64,000 bases of DNA from Bacteroidales bacterium (GTDB lineage: Bacteria; Bacteroidota; Bacteroidia; Bacteroidales; UBA3663): the NCBI GenBank assembly GCA_017618715.1, contig JAFZTS010000054.1, forward strand, positions 43,366 to 107,365, in the 5' to 3' direction. Positions 33,578 to 42,485 of this stretch are shown piece by piece (position 1 is the stretch's first letter; the number at the start of each line of letters is the position of its first letter). The position numbers and the translations under genes are program-made. Below the pieces are notes generated by a model. The model did not search any database and was not told where the DNA came from. It saw only the letters and a list, made by a program, of their open reading frames with translations.

Positions 33578-34948
33578 TTACTTGATCAGCACCTTGCGGC
33601 CGTTGTGGATGTAGAGGCCTTTGGTCGAGGGTCTGGAGGAGAGACGGCGGCCATCGAGGGTGAACCATGAGTTGAGGGATGGGGTGTTGTCGGTGTGGTC
33701 GATGGTGGGGATGGCAATGGATGCTTTGGCAATGTAGTCGGACTCGAGGTATGAGATCTTGCTTATGATATTCAAGACGAAGTTCATGGCTGCTTCGACG
33801 TGGAGGCCTTGAGTGGTATAGGTTTCGAGCCTGTCGTCCCCGATGCCGCACTCGTCGCGCAGGAAGTCGCGCATGTGCTCCATGTTGAAGTATGGCACAA
33901 TCTCGTCGTTGCGGGAATGATAGAGGAAGAAGCGGGTGTCGGGATTGGGCGTCCATCCGGAACAGAGGGAGTTGTTGTAGAGCGTCTGGAAATAGGAATC
34001 CATGGCGGGGTTGGTACGGGAGAGGTTATCGGTGCGCAACATCCTACTGACCAGAATGCCTGTGGAGTGATCGCCTCCGATGTAAGCGAAGATGGAGTCG
34101 TTGATTTCGTCGGCAGAGAGTGCCTTGCTGTCGTTCCATTCGACGAGCTTGGTGTCGAGGGGTGCCTGGAAGATGTCGCTATAGCTGATGTCGAGGTTTG
34201 CTCCCTCGATCTGACCTTCGACGATGAGGGAAATGGCACAAGGATAGGGATAGGTGGCACCGGGAATGAGCAGTGTGTCGGTCATGGCGTTGAGGTCGTA
34301 GGGACCGTCGCCACAAAGGGTGTAGTCGATGCGGGAGATGACTTCGGGATCGACTTCATGGGTGTCGAAATAGCGCTGAACGGCCATTGAGGAGAATCCG
34401 CCCTGTGAATAGCCGAACTGTGCAAAGAGGTCGCCCACGGAGTAGTCCATCTGCTTGAGCAGACGGCGAGCGGCACCCACGGCGTCGATGTGGTTGACGG
34501 CGGTGGCGTCGGCAATGAGGTAGGCCTGGGGCTTGTCGTCGGTGACTCCGAAGCCGTAGCTGTCGGGGCTGACGATGATGAAGTCGGGGCCGAGGGTTGC
34601 GAATGGGCCTTCGATCTGAAGGTTATCGGTGACGGTGGGCGCTTCGTTTCGTTTGGTGATGGTGTAGTGGTTGTTGAGCACGAGGCCGCAGGCGTTGAAT
34701 TGCTTGTCGCCGATTTCGACCATCTTTGTGCGCTCGAAGATGCCCTGGGGGAAGATGAGCGCGGAGGAGAGCGTGACGGGAGTGACACCGTCGGGGGCCA
34801 CGCTCTCGTAGGTGTAGTTGACGCGATAGTAGGGCATCTGTCCTAACAGGGTGAACGTCATCTGCGTGGTGTCGGTGATGACTTCTTCGGCCGAAAGGCT
34901 CAGGGTGCACGCCATGAGGAGTGCGGAGAGGTAGATTTTTGGGTTCAT
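33578..34948 (-). CDS. Secreted alpha/beta hydrolase with T9SS tail
   Basis: A 456-residue exported hydrolase; start at 34948 because MNPKIYLSALLMACTLSLSA is the signal peptide. Nucleophile elbow GYSQGG with Ser181; FFLYHSRNDEIVP offers the catalytic Asp and GLHVEAA a possible His. The same general plan as the hydrolase at 20232-21881, including IIVSPDSYGFGVTDDKP versus its VILPDYEGYGVTRNHPH, but this copy ends with a sorting tail (TLDGRRLSSRPSTKGLYI ... GRKVLIK). It is therefore likely surface-exposed, while the paralogue is probably periplasmic. Substrate unknown. Confidence 0.82.
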   Translation of the reverse strand: MNPKIYLSALLMACTLSLSAEEVITDTTQMTFTLLGQMPYYRVNYTYESVAPDGVTPVTLSSALIFPQGIFERTKMVEIGDKQFNACGLVLNNHYTITKRNEAPTVTDNLQIEGPFATLGPDFIIVSPDSYGFGVTDDKPQAYLIADATAVNHIDAVGAARRLLKQMDYSVGDLFAQFGYSQGGFSSMAVQRYFDTHEVDPEVISRIDYTLCGDGPYDLNAMTDTLLIPGATYPYPCAISLIVEGQIEGANLDISYSDIFQAPLDTKLVEWNDSKALSADEINDSIFAYIGGDHSTGILVSRMLRTDNLSRTNPAMDSYFQTLYNNSLCSGWTPNPDTRFFLYHSRNDEIVPYFNMEHMRDFLRDECGIGDDRLETYTTQGLHVEAAMNFVLNIISKISYLESDYIAKASIAIPTIDHTDNTPSLNSWFTLDGRRLSSRPSTKGLYIHNGRKVLIK

Positions 34949-35108
34949 GACATCCTTGTTTTGGGGGGCGCTGCGCTCAAAATCCAACAAAATAAATATT
35001 AAAATCTTACAATGGCTTCGTCCTTCTTGATGGATTTTTGATAATATTTAGAGAGATTTTGAGCGAAGCGACCACTCATGATATTTCGGCTTGTCGAAAT
35101 GGACGGGG

Positions 35109-35116
35109 CAAATATA
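35109..35116 (-). promoter_or_regulatory. Promoter -7 box of the secreted hydrolase gene
   Basis: Minus-strand TATATTTG; transcription near 35102, a leader of about 155 nt. No clear -33 box. Confidence 0.5.
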
Positions 35117-35229
35117 ACTATTTTTTTTGAAAATAGGTGCAATTAGGTTATAAAAATGCGAGAATTTTGCTTGAATGAGCTATTTTGAACACGAATTAGC
35201 ATGTAATTTACATGAATAAAAGACTGAAA

Positions 35230-35261
35230 TTTGGATTGGAATGAAAAACAACGTACCTTTG
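35230..35261 (+). promoter_or_regulatory. Promoter of the HTCS regulator
   Basis: TTTG (35230-35233), 20 nt, TACCTTTG (35254-35261). It overlaps the first codons of the longest ORF (ATG at 35241) and so argues for the downstream start at 35289. Confidence 0.7.
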
Positions 35262-35288
35262 CGGCCAAGAACACCTTTACATTTATAT

Positions 35289-38200
35289 ATGAGACACATT
35301 TTGAATAGAATTGCGGAAAGGCTGCTCGTGCTTGTGGTGAGCATGTTTTGTTGTCTTGAAGCGATGGGACAAGCTCAGCACTTTTTTACGTCCGATAGAC
35401 TGTCGAGCAATCAGATCTCGGTGATCTGCCAGGACACGACGGGTTATATATGGGTGGGAACGGAATATGGCCTGAATAAGTATGACGGTTACCGGTTTAC
35501 CAACTATCTGCACGAACAGGGCAATCCGACGACAATAAGCAGTAACATCATCTCCTTCCTGTTTGTCGATCTGCAAGGCCAGCTTTGGGTGGGTACGCAG
35601 AAAGGTCTTGACCTGTATGATGCAGCCAGTGACCAGTTCCGATATGTGAATCTGGAAGGTGCCAAGGACGTGCCTCGAATCAACTATATCATTCAGGAAG
35701 ACGACAACCACCTGCTGGTAGGAACGGCGGGATACGGCTTGTTCAGGCTCGACAATCGGACGCTACAATCGCAGCAACTGGAGGGCTATGCCATGGCCGA
35801 CAACAACTACTTCAGCTATGTCCATCTGGACGATGAGGGCAATTTCTGGAAGTCGGGACACGGCAGCAGCATCATCCGACGCGACAAGAAGGGTGAACTG
35901 CAGGAGTTCCAATCGCCTTTCGGCACCGTGACGGGTTTCGTGAATTACGAACGCGGTGTGCTGATGATTTGCAGTCACGGTCTGCTATACTATCGTGACG
36001 GCACGATGCATACCGACTATTTCGACACGAGTGACCTGGGCGGAAAGGACCTCCTGTTTCGCACCGCCATGAAAGACAAAAGGGGAAACCTGTATCTGGG
36101 AACGCTGGGCAGCGGACTCGGCTGGCTCCCCAAGGGCGAACGCAAGCTGCGGAGATATGAATATTCGAGTGCGACATTCGACCTCAATACCACGAACGTA
36201 TGGGCGCTGTACGAAGACGATCAGGATAACCTGTGGGTGGGCTGTCAGCAGCGCGGACTCCTGCTCCTCCCCCAACGGAAACCACAGTTCCAGACGTGGA
36301 AGTTTGCCGACCTGCACGTGAATACCGGTGGCTCGCTGACTTCGATCTGTATGGGTGACAATGGCATGACATGGTGTGCCGTTCAGAACAACGGTATCTT
36401 CGGTCTTGATGCCAATGGACGTCTGGTGGCCCATCCTTCCTCGCCGAAAGGCACATATATCATCTATCGCGACAAACAGGGCGGCTACTGGGTCGGCACG
36501 AACAATGGACTTTACAGTTACAATCCGACCACCGGTCAAGCCGTGCGCAAGGTGGAGTTCAACAACGGTTTCGTGAACACCATGGCTGACGATGGACAGG
36601 GTAATCTGTACTTTTCGGTATTCTCGGAAGGCTTCTGCTCGTATAATACCAGGACGGGCGAATTGCGCAGATTCAATATGCACCAGCTTGATGAAAAACG
36701 CGGCAGACTGCACAACGACTGGATACTGCGAATGTATATGGACAGCAAGGGGAATCTGTGGCTCTGCACGGCTTCGGGCGTGAACTGCTATGACCCAAAG
36801 GCCGACAATTTCTTCCCTTACGGCTGGGAGGTGATACACGACTACAATACCGTGGTTTCGGTTTATGAGACCAGCAATCATCAGATATTTCTCGGTTCGA
36901 ACACCGGCCTTTACTACTACGATACACGGCAGGACAGCGTCGTCATGTTCCCAGGGGCCGAAGTGCTGAGCAATAAGGTGGTGGAAGGTATCGTCGAAGA
37001 CCGTGAGGGCGACTTGTGGCTTAGCACAACGATGGGTATCTGGCGTTATCAGGCTGACAAGAAGACCTTCGTGAACTATCTGCATGGCAATGGCCTGGGC
37101 ACCCGGGAATATATCAACGGCGCGACGATGCAGACTCCCGATGGGCGTATATGGTTCGGGTTCAGCGACGGCATCACCTCGTTCAACCCTTCGTCCATGC
37201 GTGTTAATAGTGGTGTCGGAGGCGACGTCCATCTTACAGGATTGTTTATCGGAGGAATGGCCGTGAATAGTCTGACGCTTTCGGATGGCGAGCGTGTGGT
37301 GGATGGCCCGATGTCGGAAAGCCGAAACTTCAACCTTTCGTATTCCGACAACTCGTTCACGATGGAGTTCTCGTTGCTGAACTTCTCGAATTCGGAGAAT
37401 ACGATCTACGAGTACCGCCTGGATAATTCGGAAGTCTGGACCAGAACGACTGCCGGCAGCAATTCCATCACGTTCAACCACCTGCAGCCAGGATCTTATT
37501 CCATTGAGGTTCGCGCCTACGACAACGGGTTCTATACCGATAGTCAGACCTACAATATCGTGGTGCGTGCTCCCTGGTATCGCTCAACGTGGGCATACCT
37601 TATTTATATATTAGGAGCAATGGCGATACTCGGCACCCTGCTTTGGATCTATCTGCGTCGTCGGCGCCAGGAACTTGAAGAGGAAAAGATGAAATTCCTG
37701 ATCAACGCGACCCACGACATCCGTTCGCCGCTGACGCTTATCATGAGTCCGTTGCATAAATTGCTGAAGCGCGATCTGGATACGGACATGAGAAACGACC
37801 TGAAGACCATCGAGCACAACGTGGAGCGTGTGAAGAATCTGGTGAGCCAGATACTCGATATCCGCAAGATTGACAAGCAGCAGATGCACCTTAAATGCCA
37901 GGAAACGAATCTTGTACAGTATGTGGGCAATCTGCTGAAGACGTATGAATATACGGCCAATGAGCGCGGCATCGCGTTCAAATATTCGCCTGCCATTGAT
38001 AACCTGAATGTCTGGATTGACCGCAAGGCTATTGACAAACTGGTGGACAACCTGTTGTCGAATGCCTTCAAATATACCTTCGACAATGGCGAGATAGAAG
38101 TTCGTGTAGGTCAGACCGATAAGGGTATGGCACAGCTCCAGGTGATAGACAATGGCATGGGCATCAAAGGCGACGTACACAAGCTGTTCGAACGCTTCTA

Positions 38201-39227
38201 TCAAGGCAGTACCTCGCGTTCGCTGCATATCGAGGGAACGGGCATCGGGCTCAATCTCTGCAAGATGATTGTCAATATGCATCATGGAACCATCGAAGCC
38301 GCCAACCGCGAGGATGTGCAGGGCAGTATCTTTACGGTCTGCCTGCCGTTGGGCAACAGCCATTTGACCAAAGAAGAGATTCTCCAGCCGACGGAAGATG
38401 AGACCAAGGCTCCGAAGGTCAAATCGCAGTCAAAGTACCGCGTGCTGATTGTGGATGACGACGAAGAGATCGGCGGTTTCGTGAAGCAGGAACTTGGCGC
38501 ATACTACCATATCACGGCGGTGACCCGTGCCCGCGAAGCTTTGCAAAAACTGCTCGATTCGGAGCCCGACAAGCAATATGACCTGGTGGTGAGCGATGTG
38601 ATGATGCCCGAGATGGATGGCTTCACTTTCCTGCGTATCGTCAAGACCAATCTCAACCTGAACCATATTCCTGTGGTCATGCTGACCTCGATGGCCGACG
38701 TTGCGAACCGATTGGAGGGATTGGAGAAGGGTGCCGATGCCTATCTGGCCAAACCTTTCGATATGGACGAGCTGCACGTGGTGATCAACAACCTTATCAA
38801 TAAATCGCTTCGCCTGAAGGGGAAGTATTCGGGTACCCAGCAGCAGAAGGACAAGGTGGAGGAAAAGACGGTGAAGGGCAATGACGAGATACTGATGGAA
38901 CGTATCATGAAAGTGATTAACGAGCATCTTTCTGACTCTGACTTCAGCGTGGAAGACCTCACTACGGAAGTGGGAATCAGCCGCGCCCAGCTGCATCGAA
39001 AGATGAAGGAAATGACCGGACTTCCCGTCAGCGAATTCATCCGAAACATCAGGTTGGAGCAGGCTGTCAGGCTGCTGAAGGAGCAGAAGATTAATGTGAC
39101 ACAAGTGGCATATACCGTCGGATTCAGCAACCTGGCGCACTTCTCGACGGTGTTCAGAAAGCAGTTTGGAGTATCGCCAACCGAGTATATTGAGCGAAAT
39201 TTGTCGGAAGATACAAAAACACAATAA
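35289..39227 (+). CDS. Hybrid two-component system (HTCS) regulator
   Basis: A 1312-residue one-protein sensor-regulator of a polysaccharide locus. Order: signal peptide/first membrane segment (MRHILNRIAERLLVLVVSMF); two seven-bladed Reg_prop sensor propellers in the periplasm (repeats such as DTTGYIWVGTEYGLNKYDG, DLQGQLWVGTQKGLDLYD); Y_Y_Y domain (about 690-760); membrane segment at about 766-785 (WAYLIYILGAMAILGTLLWIY); HisKA with His809 in NATHDIRSPLTL; HATPase (DNGMGIKG, GTGIGLNLCK); receiver with Asp1103 in VVSDVMMPEMDG; and a C-terminal AraC HTH (about 1200-1305). It probably binds an oligosaccharide and activates the susC promoter 100 bp downstream. The start was moved from 35241 because a promoter overlaps that ATG. 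Confidence 0.93.
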   Translation: MRHILNRIAERLLVLVVSMFCCLEAMGQAQHFFTSDRLSSNQISVICQDTTGYIWVGTEYGLNKYDGYRFTNYLHEQGNPTTISSNIISFLFVDLQGQLWVGTQKGLDLYDAASDQFRYVNLEGAKDVPRINYIIQEDDNHLLVGTAGYGLFRLDNRTLQSQQLEGYAMADNNYFSYVHLDDEGNFWKSGHGSSIIRRDKKGELQEFQSPFGTVTGFVNYERGVLMICSHGLLYYRDGTMHTDYFDTSDLGGKDLLFRTAMKDKRGNLYLGTLGSGLGWLPKGERKLRRYEYSSATFDLNTTNVWALYEDDQDNLWVGCQQRGLLLLPQRKPQFQTWKFADLHVNTGGSLTSICMGDNGMTWCAVQNNGIFGLDANGRLVAHPSSPKGTYIIYRDKQGGYWVGTNNGLYSYNPTTGQAVRKVEFNNGFVNTMADDGQGNLYFSVFSEGFCSYNTRTGELRRFNMHQLDEKRGRLHNDWILRMYMDSKGNLWLCTASGVNCYDPKADNFFPYGWEVIHDYNTVVSVYETSNHQIFLGSNTGLYYYDTRQDSVVMFPGAEVLSNKVVEGIVEDREGDLWLSTTMGIWRYQADKKTFVNYLHGNGLGTREYINGATMQTPDGRIWFGFSDGITSFNPSSMRVNSGVGGDVHLTGLFIGGMAVNSLTLSDGERVVDGPMSESRNFNLSYSDNSFTMEFSLLNFSNSENTIYEYRLDNSEVWTRTTAGSNSITFNHLQPGSYSIEVRAYDNGFYTDSQTYNIVVRAPWYRSTWAYLIYILGAMAILGTLLWIYLRRRRQELEEEKMKFLINATHDIRSPLTLIMSPLHKLLKRDLDTDMRNDLKTIEHNVERVKNLVSQILDIRKIDKQQMHLKCQETNLVQYVGNLLKTYEYTANERGIAFKYSPAIDNLNVWIDRKAIDKLVDNLLSNAFKYTFDNGEIEVRVGQTDKGMAQLQVIDNGMGIKGDVHKLFERFYQGSTSRSLHIEGTGIGLNLCKMIVNMHHGTIEAANREDVQGSIFTVCLPLGNSHLTKEEILQPTEDETKAPKVKSQSKYRVLIVDDDEEIGGFVKQELGAYYHITAVTRAREALQKLLDSEPDKQYDLVVSDVMMPEMDGFTFLRIVKTNLNLNHIPVVMLTSMADVANRLEGLEKGADAYLAKPFDMDELHVVINNLINKSLRLKGKYSGTQQQKDKVEEKTVKGNDEILMERIMKVINEHLSDSDFSVEDLTTEVGISRAQLHRKMKEMTGLPVSEFIRNIRLEQAVRLLKEQKINVTQVAYTVGFSNLAHFSTVFRKQFGVSPTEYIERNLSEDTKTQ

Positions 39228-39266
39228 TACGAAACATACGTGAAAGCCTTGTTAGTAATAATCGTA

Positions 39267-39274
39267 TATCTTTG
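39267..39274 (+). promoter_or_regulatory. Promoter -7 box of the susCD operon
   Basis: TATCTTTG, about 50 nt before susC. No TTTG stands at -33, as expected if the HTCS protein must help RNA polymerase. Confidence 0.55.
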
Positions 39275-39324
39275 CACCCAAAATCTACACATTTTACGTA
39301 TTATTAACTAACAAAATTACACGT

Positions 39325-42300
39325 ATGAGTTTCAAAGCAAAGAAAACAGCCTTGTGTCTCGGATTGTGCTTCATGGGCATGATCTCTGCACCACAGGCAT
39401 GGGCTGTACCTCAGTCAACAGCTGCCGTACAGCAAACGAGGGTGGCAACAGGTCATGTGAGCGACTCGCAAGGTCCGCTGATCGGTGCCACGGTCATGGA
39501 GAAGGGCACCAGCAATGGTACCATCACCGATATTAACGGTGACTACTCGCTTAAGGTCAATCCCGGTGCCACGCTCGTCATCTCCTATGTGGGCTATGAG
39601 ACCCAGGAGGTATCGGCAGGAACGGGAACACGCGTGGACCTGGAAGAGGACGGACACGTAGTGAATGAAGTTGTGGTGATCGGTTACGGTACCCAGCGTC
39701 GTGAAGCCGTCACGGGTTCGGTTGCCAACATCGCCGGTGACAGGCTGAACCAGGTAGCAGCTACCAATGCTGCCCAGGCACTCCAGGGACGTGTTGCCGG
39801 TGTGCTCATGACACAGACATCGTCGAAGCCAGGTGCCGAGATGCAGATCCGCATCCGTGGCCAGCGTTCGTTGAGCGCAAGCAACGACCCACTGATCGTG
39901 CTCGACGGAATCCCGTTCATGGGCCAGCTTTCGGATATCAATCCTACCGACATCAAGTCGATGGATATCCTGAAGGATGCATCGGCCACCGCCATCTACG
40001 GTTCCCGTGGCGCCAATGGTGTGATCATCATCACCACGACGAAGGACAACCAGGGCGCTCCCGCCAAGGTTTCGTACAGCAGCTATGTAAGCTTCAAGAA
40101 GGTATTCCATAAATACCCGATGATGGACGGCCCCACATTCTCAAAGTTCCGCAAGTATGCAGGCAAGTATCAGAACACGCTCGACGAGAATGACAACACC
40201 AATACCGATTGGCAGGACCTCTATTACAAGACAGGTCTCAGCTATAATCATGACGTGAGTGTTGCCGGTGGCACCAATGGCGGCAGCTACAGCTTTGGTG
40301 CAGGTTACTACCACGACGAGTCGGTCGTTCCCACCGAGGGTTACCAGCGTATTTCCATTCGTGGTAACTTCAATCAGGGTGTCGGCAAATACTTCCGTTT
40401 CGGTTTGAACACCACCAACAGCTATCACAAGACAGAGGGCGTGAACAACATGTACACCGTTTTGAGCATGACGCCACTGGCTTCGCCATACAATGAGGAT
40501 GGCACTCCCAAGCGTGTCATCATCCAGCCTGCCGATGACTCTTATGTGATTACCCGCGACGTAGTGGAGAGCCTCGAAGACAGCTGGCTCAGCAATAACA
40601 AGGGTATCGGTTCCTACAATACACTCTTCGGAGAAGTGAAGTGCCCATGGATCGAAGGTCTCAGCTATCGCATCAACGTTGGTCTGAACTTCCGTTCTTC
40701 GAAGTCGGGCTCATTCACGGGTACCGGCGTCAACAACAAGGATGAGAACTCTGTGAACAGCGGTTCGGTATATGAGAACCAGACCTATAACTGGGCAGTT
40801 GAGAACCTGATCACCTATGACCATGCCTTTGGTAAACATAATGTCAACGTTGTAGGTATGTACTCTGCCGAGCAGACCACTTTTGAACAGAGTGGCGGTT
40901 CGGCTCAGGATATTCCTGCCGACTATTTCCAGTACTATGCACTTGATAAGGCTACCGGTGAGGCTAACCTCGTTGGTTACAATTACTGGCAGAGTGGCCT
41001 GATCTCGTGGATGGGTCGTGTAATGTACTCCTATGATAATAAGTATATGCTTTCGGCTGCCCTTCGTTCGGACGCATCATCGCGCCTTGCCGAGGGTCAC
41101 AAGTGGCATACCTATCCAGCTGTCAGCGTAGGTTGGAACATCGCCCGCGAAGGCTTCATGGAGGGCACCAAGTCTTGGCTCGACAACCTCAAACTGCGCG
41201 TAGGTTACGGTGAGACCTCTAACCAGAGTATCAACCCCTACTCCACCCTCGGTGGTCTGGCTACCCGCAACTACAACTTCGGCGAAACCTACAAGGCAGG
41301 TTATTATGTAAATGCATTGCCTAACCCCGACCTTGGTTGGGAGTACTCGAAGACCTGGAACTACGGTATCGACTATTCGCTGTTCAGCGGACGCATCTCC
41401 GGATCGTTTGAATACTATGTTCAGAAGACCAACGATATCCTTCTCGACGTCAGCCTCCCCTCTACCTCGGGTGTGAGCAGCTATACCGGCAATATCGGTA
41501 ACACCGAAAACAAGGGTTGGGAGTTTACCATGAATGCTGTCATTTTCGACAACAAGAATGGCTGGAACTGGGATGCAGGATTCAACATCTACCAGAACCG
41601 CAACAAACTGACGAAGCTGACAGGTGCCCTTGACGAAGATGGCAAACCTGCTCCTGACGAGGGTAACCGCTGGTTCCCCGGTCATCCGATTGACGTAATC
41701 TATGACTATGAGTACGAAGGTCTGTGGAACGAGAGCGACCTTGTCTATGGCCCTGATGGAAAGAGCAATCTGGACGTCCTGGTACCTGGTGGCAACCTGG
41801 GTATGATCAAGGTGAAATATACGGGCGACTATGATGCCAACGGCATGCCAACCCGCGCCATTGGTCCCGAGGACCGTCAGATCATGAGCATGGAACCCGA
41901 TCTCATCGGTGGCTTCCACACTACCGTAGGTTACAAGGGCTTTGACCTGAACGTCATCGGCGCCTTCCAGGTCGGCGGCAAACTTATTTCGGCTATTCAT
42001 TCTTCGAGCGGTTACCTGAATATGCTCACCGGTCGTCGTAACAACCTTGATGTTGACTACTGGACCGAGCAGAATACGGGAGCCAAGTATCCGAAACCAG
42101 GCGGCATCCAGGATGGTGACAACCCGAAGTATGGTTCCACCCTTGGCTATTTCGACGCAAGCTATCTGAAGATCCGTGCCATCACCCTTGGCTACAACTT
42201 CCATAACCTGAGAGCCGTCAAGGACTTCGGCATCAGCAACCTGCGCCTCTACGCAACCATTCAGAACCCGATTGTTCTCTTCTCGCCTTTCACCGACGAG

Positions 42301-42450
42301 AGCGGACTTGATCCCGAGACCAACTCCTGGGCCAACGAGAATACTGCAGTAGCCGTTTCGGGTTACACAGGCAAGCACAAAATGCCAATCGTAGGTTATA
42401 ACACACCTTCCACCCGTAACTTCATGTTCGGTCTCAATGTGACATTCTAA
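39325..42450 (+). CDS. SusC-like TonB-linked outer-membrane transporter
   Basis: A 1041-residue SusC/RagA-family transporter that imports oligosaccharides through the outer membrane with TonB energy. Signal peptide (to about residue 28); carboxypeptidase-regulatory domain (about 40-110: GHVSDSQGPLIGATVMEKG ... ISYVGYETQEV); TonB-box-like NEVVVIGYG; plug with QALQGRVAGVLM, RIRGQRSL and the SusC signature SMDILKDASATAIYGSRGANG; then the 22-strand barrel ending in LNVTF. First gene of the susC-susD-GH115 operon, 35 nt before susD. Confidence 0.96.
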   Translation: MSFKAKKTALCLGLCFMGMISAPQAWAVPQSTAAVQQTRVATGHVSDSQGPLIGATVMEKGTSNGTITDINGDYSLKVNPGATLVISYVGYETQEVSAGTGTRVDLEEDGHVVNEVVVIGYGTQRREAVTGSVANIAGDRLNQVAATNAAQALQGRVAGVLMTQTSSKPGAEMQIRIRGQRSLSASNDPLIVLDGIPFMGQLSDINPTDIKSMDILKDASATAIYGSRGANGVIIITTTKDNQGAPAKVSYSSYVSFKKVFHKYPMMDGPTFSKFRKYAGKYQNTLDENDNTNTDWQDLYYKTGLSYNHDVSVAGGTNGGSYSFGAGYYHDESVVPTEGYQRISIRGNFNQGVGKYFRFGLNTTNSYHKTEGVNNMYTVLSMTPLASPYNEDGTPKRVIIQPADDSYVITRDVVESLEDSWLSNNKGIGSYNTLFGEVKCPWIEGLSYRINVGLNFRSSKSGSFTGTGVNNKDENSVNSGSVYENQTYNWAVENLITYDHAFGKHNVNVVGMYSAEQTTFEQSGGSAQDIPADYFQYYALDKATGEANLVGYNYWQSGLISWMGRVMYSYDNKYMLSAALRSDASSRLAEGHKWHTYPAVSVGWNIAREGFMEGTKSWLDNLKLRVGYGETSNQSINPYSTLGGLATRNYNFGETYKAGYYVNALPNPDLGWEYSKTWNYGIDYSLFSGRISGSFEYYVQKTNDILLDVSLPSTSGVSSYTGNIGNTENKGWEFTMNAVIFDNKNGWNWDAGFNIYQNRNKLTKLTGALDEDGKPAPDEGNRWFPGHPIDVIYDYEYEGLWNESDLVYGPDGKSNLDVLVPGGNLGMIKVKYTGDYDANGMPTRAIGPEDRQIMSMEPDLIGGFHTTVGYKGFDLNVIGAFQVGGKLISAIHSSSGYLNMLTGRRNNLDVDYWTEQNTGAKYPKPGGIQDGDNPKYGSTLGYFDASYLKIRAITLGYNFHNLRAVKDFGISNLRLYATIQNPIVLFSPFTDESGLDPETNSWANENTAVAVSGYTGKHKMPIVGYNTPSTRNFMFGLNVTF

Positions 42451-42485
42451 GAATGAAGAAAAGAAATAAAGAAACAATTACAGTT

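Noticed and set aside
35985..37481. A 498-codon minus-strand ORF opposite the HTCS propeller region
   Set aside because: Antisense shadow produced by the codon bias of the sensor domain; the plus-strand protein has unmistakable repeats and domains.
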